The position numbers were made by a program, and so were the translations under genes. A DNA stretch of 64,000 nucleotides from Unio delphinus. Its lineage: Eukaryota > Mollusca > Bivalvia > Unionida > Unionidae. Shown here piece by piece: positions 42,112 to 54,099 of this stretch (positions within the stretch are counted from its first letter, which is position 1; every line of letters starts with the position of its first letter). The notes beneath the pieces are model-generated. The model had not been told where the DNA came from and made no database searches. It was given only the letters and a program-made list of their open reading frames with translations. Location: positions 12,553,501 through 12,617,500 of the forward strand of contig JAQISU010000210.1 of the NCBI GenBank assembly GCA_029339505.1. Reading direction: 5' to 3'.

Positions 42112-42125
42112 AGAAATATCGTTTT
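42112..42125. other. Empty (pre-insertion) site paralogous to the provirus
   Basis: The sequence CCATCGTTTTCCCAGAAATATCGTTTTG region here equals the left flank (ending 129) joined to the right flank (from 15306) with a single copy of CCCAGA. No provirus sequence is present. Confidence 0.88.
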
Positions 42126-43299
42126 GCTTAAATTAAATAACAAAGGACATAAATAAATGGTGATGCTCGAAATGATTGATGTTTGCTGTCATTTTATTTC
42201 GCTTCCAAGGGGCAATGCCCTTAAATTGACTGACATGAAAACTATTGAATGCTGTCTCCCACAAACTCTAATAAATACAGAAACATGTGCATTTAAACAA
42301 TGTTAAAATAGAAAATTTGACAGAGGTTAGCATGATACTATATCATAAAGTTACAATTTTCATAGGTTTGAATTTAATTTTGGTATGTAATTATGTGTAA
42401 AGAGAAACGGGTGGTTATTTAAACTTGTGAACACAAACCATCATAAGAAGCATTTATCACTGATCTGTTATCAGGACATGTCACGTGGGACTAAAGCTAC
42501 CTTATATCACCAGATCTTAATTCTATAAAGAGAGTCACGGTAGTCTGTTATTTATGTCTTCATCCTCATTCTTCTCTTTTTATATTTTACTACATGTTTA
42601 TTATTTTATATCTTTCTTTATTTATTAAATATTATCATATATATGAAAATTTACCTTCATGATCATAACGATAGGTCAAGATATGTAATGGAAGTGTACG
42701 GGTTCTTGTTGAAACTATATATTAAAATAGCCTTATTGTTATTGTTAGTGTAGGGTTTAATACCATTTTTCAGAACACGATAGGCTATACATTGCGGCCA
42801 GTATTAATGATGTAGGAAGAACCCTTGAATATCTTGGAAAGAACCCACTCTGACAGAGGTGAGATAACAGTGATCCGTAATGGAGAGCGCTTTAGACCAC
42901 TCGATCAATCGGGGTCCCTAAATAGCTTTATGTTTGGTTGTCAAAAGGTACACTATGTGCTGTAGTTTGGTATTTAATCAATGCTGGTTCCTATTTTACT
43001 TCTTTTAAAACTCATTTTTTTATTTCTCGTTTGCACTTTTCATTTTCAATGATATTTTTACGTTTAGTCCTTGGTCTAGCCTATCAAATTTATTTTAGAG
43101 TCAATACACTTTAACACATCGAGTTGTCATGGAGATTATTTAATTTTCTTCAGAAAACAACAACTATTGCACCCATTGTTTTGTAATGCTGAACACTTTA
43201 TTTGAAAAGTGTAAAACTGTCATAAGAAGAAGAATCCAAATGGTGCAGTTTTATGATTGTAGTCTAACACGCACGGGATGTAATCAATCTTCATCGTGT

Positions 43300-43338
<39 letters not shown>

Positions 43339-43358
43339 TGTGTGTGTGTGTGTGTGTA
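43300..43358. repeat. (TG)n microsatellite
   Basis: Near-pure TG run, absent from the other duplicate. Confidence 0.95.
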
Positions 43359-43589
43359 ATTTAGATTTTTAACGTAGCTTTAACAATGTCTTCAGTCATA
43401 TCGCTACGATGTCTGCAGTGTGAATGTTTATTGTTTCCTAACCCTAATCTCCTAACGCTGACAGCCAGGCAGCGCAACAGTTAGTACCATTTTGCAACTC
43501 TTTGGTATGATTCGGCCGGGTATCGAACACACGACCACCTGCTTCTGAGGCGGACGTTCTAGCTACTAGGACACAGGAGAGATGAACAT

Positions 43590-44035
43590 CATTATGATTG
43601 AATTGCAACGTAACACACACGGGATTTAATTGAACCTTATTATGATTGAATTGTAATGTAACACACGTGATTTAAAAGAACCCCATTATAATTGAATTGT
43701 AATGTAACACGCACGAGTTAAAAGAGAACCTCATTATGATTTGATTGTAGTGCAACAAACACGGGATTTAAAGAACCTCATTATTATTGAATTGTAATGC
43801 AAGACATATGGGATTTAAAAGAACCTAATTATGATTGAATTGTAATGCAACACACACGGGATTTAAGAGAACCTCATTATGATTGAATTGTATGTAACAC
43901 GCACGAGTTTTAAGAGAACCTCATTATTATTAAATTGTAAAATTGTAATGTAACAGGCACGGGATTTAAGAGAACCTCATTATGACTGAAATAGTAATTC
44001 AGCCAGCACTGGATTAAGATAACCTCATTATGTAA
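43590..44035. repeat. 46-48 bp minisatellite, about nine copies
   Basis: Units contain CATTATGATTGAATTGTAATG, then AACACACACGGGATTTAA and AGAACCT. The paralogous site (16515-16620) has only about two units, so the array expanded in this copy. Confidence 0.85.
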
Positions 44036-45309
44036 TGCAACACTAATTAATATTTAAAACCCTATCACTCGTCTTTCACTCGACCTCATCACGGCCTATT
44101 TCATGATCTGACTTAGTGTGATAGATGTTCCTCCTATCATGTGTTCCTACTCATCTGTATTAGTCTTTATCTGGATTGGTACTCCAGTTACCCTCCAGTC
44201 CATCAACTTCGGCATCCGTTCTCTACTTTTCGCGTCTCCCATAGACTCGGGACAAACTGCGCTAGGGTATTTCCCTCTGTCTCTTATAGCCCATCTGGTC
44301 CATAAAATCTTCATGTACGAACACACAAGAACATTAGCATAGCATATTCCTCTAGATATGCAGACTCACAATAAACAATAAACAATCATATCATTAGATA
44401 AGAAATTTCCTTCTCTGGTCACGCATTCGTGGACATCGAAATACCCATTCTCTCTGATATGGTTTTCACGGTTTATATAGATTTTCAATACAGAACAATA
44501 TCACATAATCAGAAGCATTTCTGCACATTGCACTTCTTCAAAGTGTACACAGATATCCGCATATCGAAAAAGAACCTTATCCAAAGTAATTATGTCTTAA
44601 ATTTGGGCCATAAGTTCAAGATTTGTGTTTGAATGTAAAAGCTCGATTCTCGCTGATTTTACACTTCAAGTTATCAGGTACCTGTCTCGCTGTCCAGGGC
44701 TTGCAATACAAGAAAACACATTTCTAATTTGTATCCATGATTTTCAAACGATTTTAGCATGCCTTGTGATCAGGCATTTGAGTATATATGTGGATAACAT
44801 AGTGCAATGCTAATGAACACTAGACATTAAGAATGATGGATATTGCCATGGTTCAATGATCTGGGGCCTGAAACCTTACAGACATTAATTATTTTAACAT
44901 AATTGGCTATTAGTGTCAGAGTTATAAATGCCTAAAAGGATTAATATTTGGTTTTCGAATACGTAAAGCACTGCTAACAACAATTGTAATTTATTTGTAC
45001 TTTGTACTATCGTTACCTATCACTTATACTTTGAATTCATGGTGCAGAGATTAATTGCAAAACACAATGACTATATAAACCATCCGTTGATAAACCTATA
45101 ATTGGTTTTATTTATCAGACACAAAATATCTTCCGCGTAATACATACAATCAGGTATTTTCCCCCATATATCGTTTACAAGTTGTTAAAAAGACGGGTAC
45201 CTTTCAATGTATATATGTTACATGACGACTAGTTACGTACATATCTGTATACTATCTTCCCTATCTAGGATCCAAATTGTGTCCTCACCAGAGGACATTT
45301 TCCCGTGAA

Positions 45310-46261
45310 ACACCGTAATTTTAACGTGGGACAACGCACATTGATAACGTACGTTGTATGTATATGATTTACCCAGTTATTGCAAGAACCAAACAGCGAA
45401 CACTGTTGAATAAAACTGCAAACTCCTCATATAGTCATTACACATCGCGGACTGTCATCTTTAAGGTAAAGTACAGTATAATATATTTGACGTCGGATGT
45501 ACACATACAACCAATAACATGATCTCTTGGGAGCTTTTACAAACGAATATTGCCCATTTACAGGAGTACATATAAAACATGAAATCTGACATCGAAATCT
45601 ATACTAAAACGCTCCATTACAGCGATGAGGAAACCTTCAGTCATTAAGTCATTTGAGATTCAATAACATTTTCAAACGAGTTTTACATAGTTTGGAGTAC
45701 ACTAACTGGAATGTGATTGCTTTCTCTGAAACACAATTTTTTTAGGACCGATTTGAACAACCTTATTTATTGTGAAGCTGTCAGAAAATGTTGAGGATGC
45801 TATAGATACATTGAAAAGATTGGTTATGGGTTATATAACGGTATGGTTTGCAAAATGTAAAATTTGCCTAGAAATACAATTTCTGGTACATCAAATGACT
45901 GAACCAAATTAATATTCTTTGACCTTATACATACATGTAAGGTTTCCGTGGTGTTGGTGGCGTGTGAAATGAAATTAGAGGTCGAACAGAGTGCTTAGTA
46001 TTTGGTTATTACCGTGGATTAAGTGGCCAAGTTAACTCAGTAAAAATATATTGTAGTACATGCATCACGACAAAATAATATATCTCACGAATACCGTACC
46101 GTACCGTACAAAATTTTCATTGCAAGGTAGAATACTTATTACTATACAGGGTTATATAAATCTCTGGAGTTCTAATGTGCGTTAAATGCCCGTGGGGATG
46201 TGGCACCATTCCTTCCCCACGGGAAACAAACCATCATAAAAAATGGTGGTTCAAAACAGTG

Positions 46262-46314
<53 letters not shown>

Positions 46315-46752
46315 AATTAGGTTATTATTGATTCCATGTCAAAGCATATTATCACTCATGATACATTATGTATCCAAATATCGACAAAAATAGTTTTAGT
46401 AGAGATTTCTGGTCGTATAACATATTATATGTGAAAATAATGTATTGTGTCTGTGTAAGATATGTATCGATAGATGGTAAATGAGGAAATAATATCCGAA
46501 CATGATAGTGCACATTTCTTCCTCGTTTTTTAAAATCTTGATACATTCATCCGATTATTTGTTTTGTTATTTACTATTTACCTCTTTCCTGATGAGTAGT
46601 TGATAATGGTGTCTCGTTTATGTCGGCAAACAAAGCGTCGAAGTTTAAAAGGGGAAGCAATGGGAATTTTTTCTCGTCTCGGTTGAGGATCTTACCTTCA
46701 TCAGTGTTTATTGCGGACTTTACTTTATTGTTGGATAAATACGTTTCGGTGC

Positions 46753-46813
<61 letters not shown>

Positions 46814-48230
46814 TGCTTGTGTAAGACGTTGTAGTTTCGTAACATTACATTTTCCTTTGTGACCTATAATGTCGCAACATAGCTGCATAATGTGTTTCCC
46901 CCTATACTCCAAGCACCACTTAACGTTAATTTCCTTGTTCGTCCCATAATGTTTCAAAATACGACTTGATGGTACCGCTTTATGATAATATTCAACATTT
47001 TCTTTTATATTAAGGTATATGAAAAGACGTGTAATGTCCTGTAGATCTTACTTAGGTGTTAAGACATTCCTCGATTTAAAAATTTATACAAACATTCTTC
47101 TAAAGGTCAAATAGCGGTAACTACAGCTGCATATGTTGTAAACATGGTTAACGAATTTAATTGATCCTTGGCGGTTGCTATTTAGGGATATCAAATTTCT
47201 GTATGGACATGGGACATGTTCGTCTTCAAGGATCGAAGATGGTATATGTTCATCTCAAATATATAATATATAATTGCTTGTCAATGTGACGCAAGTAGCA
47301 TTAAAAATATACTCCACATTATCATTTAAAAGTATTACAACCGTACTTCTAAATATACACATTACGATGAACAGTGATTCATCACTAAAGTTCGCATCAT
47401 TCGCCAAAAACATTTTATTTGCACTTTTCGACTAATTGTCATCTGTCTTTAAAACACAAAAACAAACACCCACACACACCTCCGCCCAAACAGCAGAACA
47501 GACAGAACATCAAGATTGCTGAGGTTATACTGAGTTTCCTGCATAGATGGGATGATGTCAGCTAGCTTGCGAAATATCGACTTTTAACTTTACATCTAAG
47601 ATTTGGAAATTTAAAGACATGCTAAATCAATGTAAACATTTGTCTTAAAAACACGTATTTAACGAAACATATATAACACATTTAGCTGTGTCTAAAATAA
47701 GTCATCTTTCAGTGTAATTAGCACATTCATTTTAATAGGTTCTTAAAGAGGTCAATGAGCTCTTTTAAAATAAAAATCGAAAATTTGACAGTTTAAAAAA
47801 TAATGGATGAAGATCCATAACGTTTTATTTTCTGGCAATCATGATACAAATATAAAATAAAAAAATGTCTGAAATTTAACTTAATAATATTTGCAATTAC
47901 TATTCATAGTCAATTGTTTAACATATTAGTTATGACTTCTTTTTGATGTTAATCATCAGATTTATTTTCAATGTATTCTTGATCTTTTTTTAACGTGGAG
48001 GCAATCCTACCATTAAATGTACTGTATGCGCTGTGTAACTTGAATTACTTATTTGTCTTTCTCGCGTAAATTCCTTCAAGGATGCACAATGTCATCTGGC
48101 AGTTCTCTGTACAGTCGCAGAAAGAGTAAAGATGATAACTAGAAATAGCAATCGAGACTGAAGTATAATCTGCAATTCGAATTTTTAACAAATATACAAC
48201 TTCCTTTAAAATAGAGAAACATACACATAT
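45310..48230. other. Non-coding, two TA microsatellites
   Basis: (TA)n at 46267-46312 and 46759-46811. The Ile/Tyr repeats in frames over them are artefacts. Nothing else recognised. Confidence 0.6.
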
Positions 48231-49446
48231 TCCAAATCGGCCGTGATTATCAACAATCTAATATGTTGCAATTGTTCAACATGTTATAGGCCATACTAAT
48301 AACTGATCAAAATCGGCAGTGATTATCAACAATCTAATATGTTGCAATTTCTCAACATGATATAGGCCATACTAATAACTGATCCCTATCCAATGTCCAA
48401 AACGGCCGTGATTATCAACAATCTAATATGTTGTAATTGCTCAACATGAGATAGGCCTTACTAATAACTGATCCCTATCTAATGTCCAAATCGGCCGTGA
48501 TTATCAACAATCTAATATGTTGCAATTGTTCAACATGAGACAGGCCATACTAATAACTGATCCTTATCTAATGTCCATATCGGCCGTGATTATCAACAAT
48601 CTAATATGTTGCAATTGAACGACATGAGATAGGCCATACTAATAACTGATCCCTATCTAATGTCCAAATCGGCCGTGATTATCAACAATCTAATATGTTG
48701 CACTTGTTCAACATGAGATAGGCCATACTAATAACTGATCCCTATATAATGTCCAAATCGGCCGTGATTATCAACAATCTAATATGTTTCAATTGTTCAA
48801 CATGAGATAAGCCATACTAATAACTGATCCCTATCTAATGTCCAAATCGGCCGTGATTATCAACAATCTAATATGTTGCAATTGCTCAACATGACATAGA
48901 CCATAATAAGAACAGATCCCTATCTAATGTCCAAATCGGCCGTGATTATCAACAATCTAATATGTTGCAATTGCTCAACATGACATAAGCCATACTAATA
49001 ACTCATCCCTATCTAATGTCCACATCGGCCGTGATTATCAACAATCTAATATGTTGCAATTGTTCAACATGAGATAGGCCATACTAATAACTGATCCCTA
49101 TCTAATGTCCAAATCGGCCGTGATTATCAACAATCTAATATGTTTCAATTGTTCAACATGAGATAAGCCATACTAATAACTGATCCCTATCTAATGTCCA
49201 AATCGGCCGTGATTATCAACAATCTAATATGTTGCAATTGCTCAACATGACATAGACCATAATAAGAACAGATCCCTATCTAATGTCCAAATCGGCCGTG
49301 ATTATCAACAATCTAATATGTTGCAATTGCTCAACATGACATAAGCCATACTAATAACTCATCCCTATCTAATGTCCACATCGGCCGTGATTATCAACAA
49401 TCTAATATGTTGCAATTGTTCAACATGAGATAGGCCATACTAATAC
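48231..49446. repeat. 89-bp satellite array with higher-order structure, about 13-14 units
   Basis: The unit starts CGGCCGTGATTATCAACAAT and is spaced 89 bp (for example 48403, 48492, 48581, 48670); the first unit lacks 13 bp. Variant units at about 48780 (TGTTTCAATTG) and 48845-48900 (CATAGACCATAATAAG) recur 356 bp later, so a block of four units was duplicated. The interior has a near-palindrome around CAATTG. Confidence 0.95.
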
Positions 49447-49620
49447 ATTCTCAGGGCATCAATGATCACATGAAGAGTTAGAATAAAAGAAAGATTAACG
49501 CATCTGAATTGTAATTACCTTCCATTCGAGTTCGTTGGCAATCATGATAGCTATAATGTGATTAATCGTGTCCCCTGTACTTTCGAATATTGCTAATCGT
49601 TGAAAAATTTACAAAAGTGC

Positions 49621-49860
49621 GAGGGGCCCCGAGTTGCCGAGTGGTCTAAAGCGCTGTCCGTTACGGACCACTGCCATCTCACCTCTGTTTGCGTGTGTTC
49701 GAGTCTAAGATTCGGCAAATGTAGTTATGTGAGATGGGTCGGTGGATCTTTCCGGGGGTTGTCCGGGTTCTTCCTCCACTATTAATACTGGTCGCCATGT
49801 ATAGCCTATATTGTGCTGAAAATGGCGTTACAAAATCAAAAACAAATACAAAAACAAAAG
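49621..49860 (+). repeat. tRNA-derived SINE (family B)
   Basis: GGGGCCCCGAGTTGCCGAGT head with an A box (GAGTGGTCTAAAGCGC) and B box (GTTCGAGTCTA), then body and an (AAAACA)n tail. Same family as 57635-57887. The open frame over it is a shadow. Confidence 0.88.
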
Positions 49861-50065
49861 TGCGACGGCAATCAAAATGAATGATTTGCTCTCGATCATA
49901 AATTTAAATCTATCCATATGGTATCACAATTTAAAATTACTCTTATTGTGAGGACCTACAGTGAAATATAATTTGGTTTACTGTTGTAGACAAGATATTG
50001 CTCTGCATCTGTTTGTGTATAAATTATTAATATTAGACAGGTTGTAGGCTTTGTGAATATTTCTG

Positions 50066-50122
50066 CACACACACACACGCATATATATATACATACATAT
50101 ATATATATATATATATGCATAC

Positions 50123-50170
<48 letters not shown>

Positions 50171-50215
50171 GTGTGTGTGTCTGTGTGTGTGTATGTATAT
50201 GTGTGTGTGTGTATT
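50066..50215. repeat. Compound (AC)n-(TA)n-(TG)n microsatellite
   Basis: Mixed AC, ATAC, TA and TG runs; frames over it on both strands are artefacts. Confidence 0.9.
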
Positions 50216-50511
50216 TATGCATGTATGTCAGGTTGTTTGTATGTATGGATTCGGTTATCATTAATTAATATAACTGCATTGGACACGAGCCAGGTATATG
50301 GTCATGTATATGTCACGCGTCCAAACGCAAACTTTGTAATATGACCTCACAGCATGTATTTATGATCATTTATTATAAATTGGTTTGATACATTAGCAGT
50401 CAATATGCTGTCATATGATTATGCAATCATGTCAATTACAATAGTAAATTCCGCGTTGGAGAAAGGAGTAACTTGTATATGTCGACATTTTCTAAATGAT
50501 GGACAGTCGAT

Positions 50512-50755
50512 GAATCTCTAAATGTCTTACAATGTGTATCCTTGATGTATAAACTAAATAAATACGGCAAAAAGTTCGTATAATGTGCACACTTGAAGTA
50601 TACAAAATAATACGGCAACATATTTCGTATAATGTGTATCCTTGGTGTATACAAAATAATACGGCAACAGATTTCGTATAATGTGTATCCTTGGTGTATA
50701 CAAAATAATACGGCAACAGATTTCGTATAATGTGTATCGTTAGTGTACATATTAA
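50512..50755. repeat. 49-bp minisatellite, four to five copies
   Basis: TACGGCAACA...TTTCGTATAATGTGTATC units are spaced 49 bp (50611, 50660, 50709), with diverged units at the ends. Confidence 0.9.
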
Positions 50756-50779
50756 TGAATACGGCTAACGAATACAACT

Positions 50780-51545
50780 ACCATGATTCATATTAAGATT
50801 ACAAGTCCTTAATAATCAAAATATTCAGTTTGTATTTATTTTGGATCAGTCTAGCATATAGCGTAATTACTAAATTCACGATTGTATTGCCCGTTTTGGC
50901 GTCCTTATTCAATTATTTGCTTTCATTCATTTCATCATTAATTAAGATGTATTCCGTGTATCTTAAACATTAATAAAAGTAGTGATATCATATTTTACGA
51001 TATCATTTAGTGAATTATTTATAAAAGCTCTATACGATCTTCTGTTAGAAAATAAACGATTTATCTACAGTGCGTCACTTGTGCAGTTGCTAATTTTCCC
51101 ATGTACATTTTCTCAATTGCATTGTGTTTGCATTTGAAAGACAATCATTTTTAAGTTTTCATCATTTGTTATAAAAGAGACCTTGTATAGTATATGTATT
51201 TATAAAATAACTTTTAATTCCATTATTTTCTAGCATGACTGGCTGGTGTAGGTTTATTTGTATTTCAGATGTACTCTCATTTGCTGCATTTTTATATTGT
51301 CTAGCAAAAGTCATTTTCACTATTCTAATAACTGTGAAAGGTAAGATAAATTGGACGTGCACGTTTCTATTTGCAAACAACACACATCAGACCGCACCCT
51401 GTCCTACATGTATATAATATGCTAAGATAAAAACAGATAGGTTTCGCCCACACTGATAAAATGATCATATGGTTTCGAGATTATTAGTTTTCAACTATTT
51501 ACATAAACTACCCCAAGTGTGATAACATAGTTTGTACATTGGGAA
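50780..51545. other. No supported gene
   Basis: A frame at 51235-51417 with a hydrophobic stretch is preceded by TTTTCTAG and crossed by a GTAAGA donor at 51343. It could be an exon, but evidence is weak. Confidence 0.3.
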
Positions 51546-51557
51546 GGGAACTGTGCT

Positions 51558-51627
51558 ATGGACTACACTGCATCCATGGGAGGAAAAATGATTGCATTCG
51601 CCATTTTGCAGATTCTCCTACTTCAAG
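51558..51627 (+). CDS. Candidate first exon encoding a signal peptide
   Basis: An ATG opens 23 codons ending in a hydrophobic core (MIAFAILQILLLQ). The frame is cut in phase 1 at CAAG|GTAGTC. A phase-1 intron right after the signal peptide is usual for secreted and immunoglobulin-type proteins. No following exon was found, so this is only a candidate. Confidence 0.35.
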
Positions 51628-52355
51628 GTAGTCAGTTTAAAATATTAGAACATGTACTGTCTTTTGTCGTGGCAGAACTTATATTATAATTCCTATAATG
51701 GTACGAAGGTCGTCAGTAGTCGCAAGTATCCGATTACGTTTCTGTTTCGTTTGTAGTTTTACATGTATTATGGCATAATTTATATATTTGTCCAATTTTT
51801 TGATAACAAAATGCTACCTCACCTTAAAATTATATCTGCAAAGGATGATATCACGAAAACTGGTTATTATGGACAAACGTGTTAATAGGGAAATCGAGTT
51901 TGTCCTACTCACACGCCTTCCCAACTTTTCTGGTATATATGTTATTAAACGAGAGACTAATGCTGAACGGGTTTATTACATGACATTAGTTTTCTATGGG
52001 ATATTTATGATCACCATCTTTTCTCCAACCAATCAAACACTCCAATAAGATGCGACTAAATTGTAATAAAGTAAGTGAGAAAAGGAAGGAAAACCAAAAT
52101 GTTTTGTAAAATGAAATATTAAAAATTGAATTATCTAAGTCAAATGAAACTTTTTAGGAGCGTACGTTATAATAGACTAAATCTGGATTATTCCAAAAAT
52201 ATTATTAAATACATTACCCTATGTTATCCTATTCCAAAATTGTAGTTATATAAGATTATTTAACTAGATTATAATTTGCCGGCTTAGTTTGATTCTTTTT
52301 TATGTTAATGATTAGCTCTTCTACCACGTGTTGTTTCTATTAATGCTATCTACAT

Positions 52356-52861
52356 AAAACAACATGAGGTCATACATGAAATACAAATCGTACCTCCAAT
52401 CAAGAATACGATAATTGATGAATGTAATAATCTGAGCTGACGATGACAATCCATACACGAACGCTCATAATAATAATTTTTTTAAAAAAGCAACAAGTTT
52501 CACAGTATTTGTTATGTTCTTGTCAGGGAAGAAAAAAAACATATTAAATGTTTAGGACAACACTATATGGTCTAATGGGAACTGTTCATTTAGCATATAT
52601 CCACCATATGGCAAATGTGAAATTAACATCACGAGAATTTAACACGGGAATTCTGTGCAAAAGGGCACTTGAGTGGTCTGTGTGAAGATAACATTCACAT
52701 TGATATCTGATCTAAATTTAACATGAAAGCACATCACGAATGTCTACCTGAGTATAGTAAATGAGAGATATACTTGAATTTAAGATAACCGCGCATCTTT
52801 GTGGATTTTAAAACAACATGAGGTCATACATGAAATACAAATCGTACCTCCAATCAAGAAT
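52356..52861. repeat. 52-bp perfect direct repeats about 400 bp apart
   Basis: 52356-52407 and 52810-52861 are identical (start AAAACAACATGAGGTCATAC). The 402 bp between them has no coding content. Could be ends of a small mobile element or a local duplication. Confidence 0.8.
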
Positions 52862-53441
52862 CGTTTGACCTCAAATGTCGCACTTAATATATACTATGCA
52901 AGTTATATATAATTTAAATCCATATAATTAAATATGCTTAGCATAATGTTAATGGTGTACTTAAATTTGGCATACATCGCACTGATGCTATAAAAAGCGT
53001 CAGCTGATGATAATTTTGAAAGTTTGCATCATAAGGAATGTTGCATCATCCACAGCTTTATCTAGGGCAACGTTTGTGATACATAGCTTCGACACCGAAG
53101 AACTTCACCAGCACCGCCCCGACTTAGGTTTATGCTGGATAGCATTATGCTAGGATATGTACGTATTTACAAGCATCTTCAGGGCTGGAATCCGCTAGCA
53201 GTTGTCCGACTTCTAGCCAAAAAGACTGCTAACTTCGTGTCGCACGTGCTGACTAACGGAAACAATTATTTTGGTTCCAGATGTAAGATGTTTCATAAAG
53301 TGACGTCTATTGCATACAGGCTGTATGAGATAGGAAGGCCACAGCACGCGAGAAAGCCTCGAATTAGCTCCTCAAAAAACACAAGACACTTACTGAGGAG
53401 GGATCGAGTTATATTACAACATTCTTGTTCTTTGACTGCAG

Positions 53442-53555
53442 GGCCTATGTCCGTCACAGCCTTTTGGAAAACATTATTCGTCGACTAGCCCGGAAATATC
53501 AGCAAGGCTGTGTTGACATGAGAGCTCAGCCGGCGTCTTGCATTAAAATCTACAG
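53442..53555 (+). CDS. Candidate internal host exon, unrecognised
   Basis: Acceptor CTTTGACTGCAG and donor AG|GTGAGA enclose 114 nt open in one phase (37 residues, basic, helical, beginning AYVRHSLLENIIRRL). Exon phase is 2 at both ends. GC content is higher than the surroundings. A second open stretch at 53130-53280 lies upstream but cannot be joined directly in frame. No family recognised. Confidence 0.35.
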
Positions 53556-53882
53556 GTGAGAGTTAAGTTTGTTCTCAAGGCAAAATAGTTAGTTTCTTGG
53601 CCATGCGACTTTGGTTAAGACTAAGCCTTGAGAAGGTGCAAATAAACCAGCATTGTGTCTGGTGTCGTGGTTGTTTCCTAGTCCTTAGGCGGCAAGAAAG
53701 ATACATTCGTGTGCGCTGAACACAGTAATCTTCGTGTACTAGAAGAGCCACTAAATTCAATGACTCAGTTATCAACATGCCTGACTTATCGCTCTGCTTC
53801 GGCTCACAATTAATCACAACTAGTAGGCTGGTCAATATCTTTCTTACTTACCTTAGCCATGTTCGAACCATGCCAGTATATA

Positions 53883-53993
<111 letters not shown>

Positions 53994-54099
53994 GAGTCTT
54001 GTCTTGATTGTCATGTCACATTGTGCAACCACGACAAATCTGGCAGAGGACAGCAACCGTATTGGCACGTCCGATGATGACGTCGGAAACCTCGAATTT

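Larger units (their letters stand above)
42118..45310. repeat. Segmental duplication, copy 2 (partner 15312-19320)
   Basis: Same SINE fragments and unique sequence as copy 1 in the same order. It lacks about 870 bp relative to 17671-18540 (junction near 44550-44570) and has extra minisatellite units and a TG tract. No gene is recognised. Confidence 0.8.

Noticed and set aside
46175..46957. Frames with Ile-Tyr runs near 46.2-46.9 kb and 50 kb
   Set aside because: Translations of TA repeats, open on both strands.
48231..49446. CRISPR-like array
   Set aside because: Repeats are adjacent 89-bp units without unique spacers in a eukaryotic setting; it is a satellite.
49630..49705. Functional tRNA genes at 49630, 57082, 57790 and 16440
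   Set aside because: A and B boxes are present, but the anticodon and acceptor stems do not pair properly and each is fused to a SINE body and tail.
53132..53488. 118-codon plus-strand frame as a gene
   Set aside because: It crosses likely splice signals and has no family motif; only the short exon at 53442-53555, in another frame, has both splice signals.
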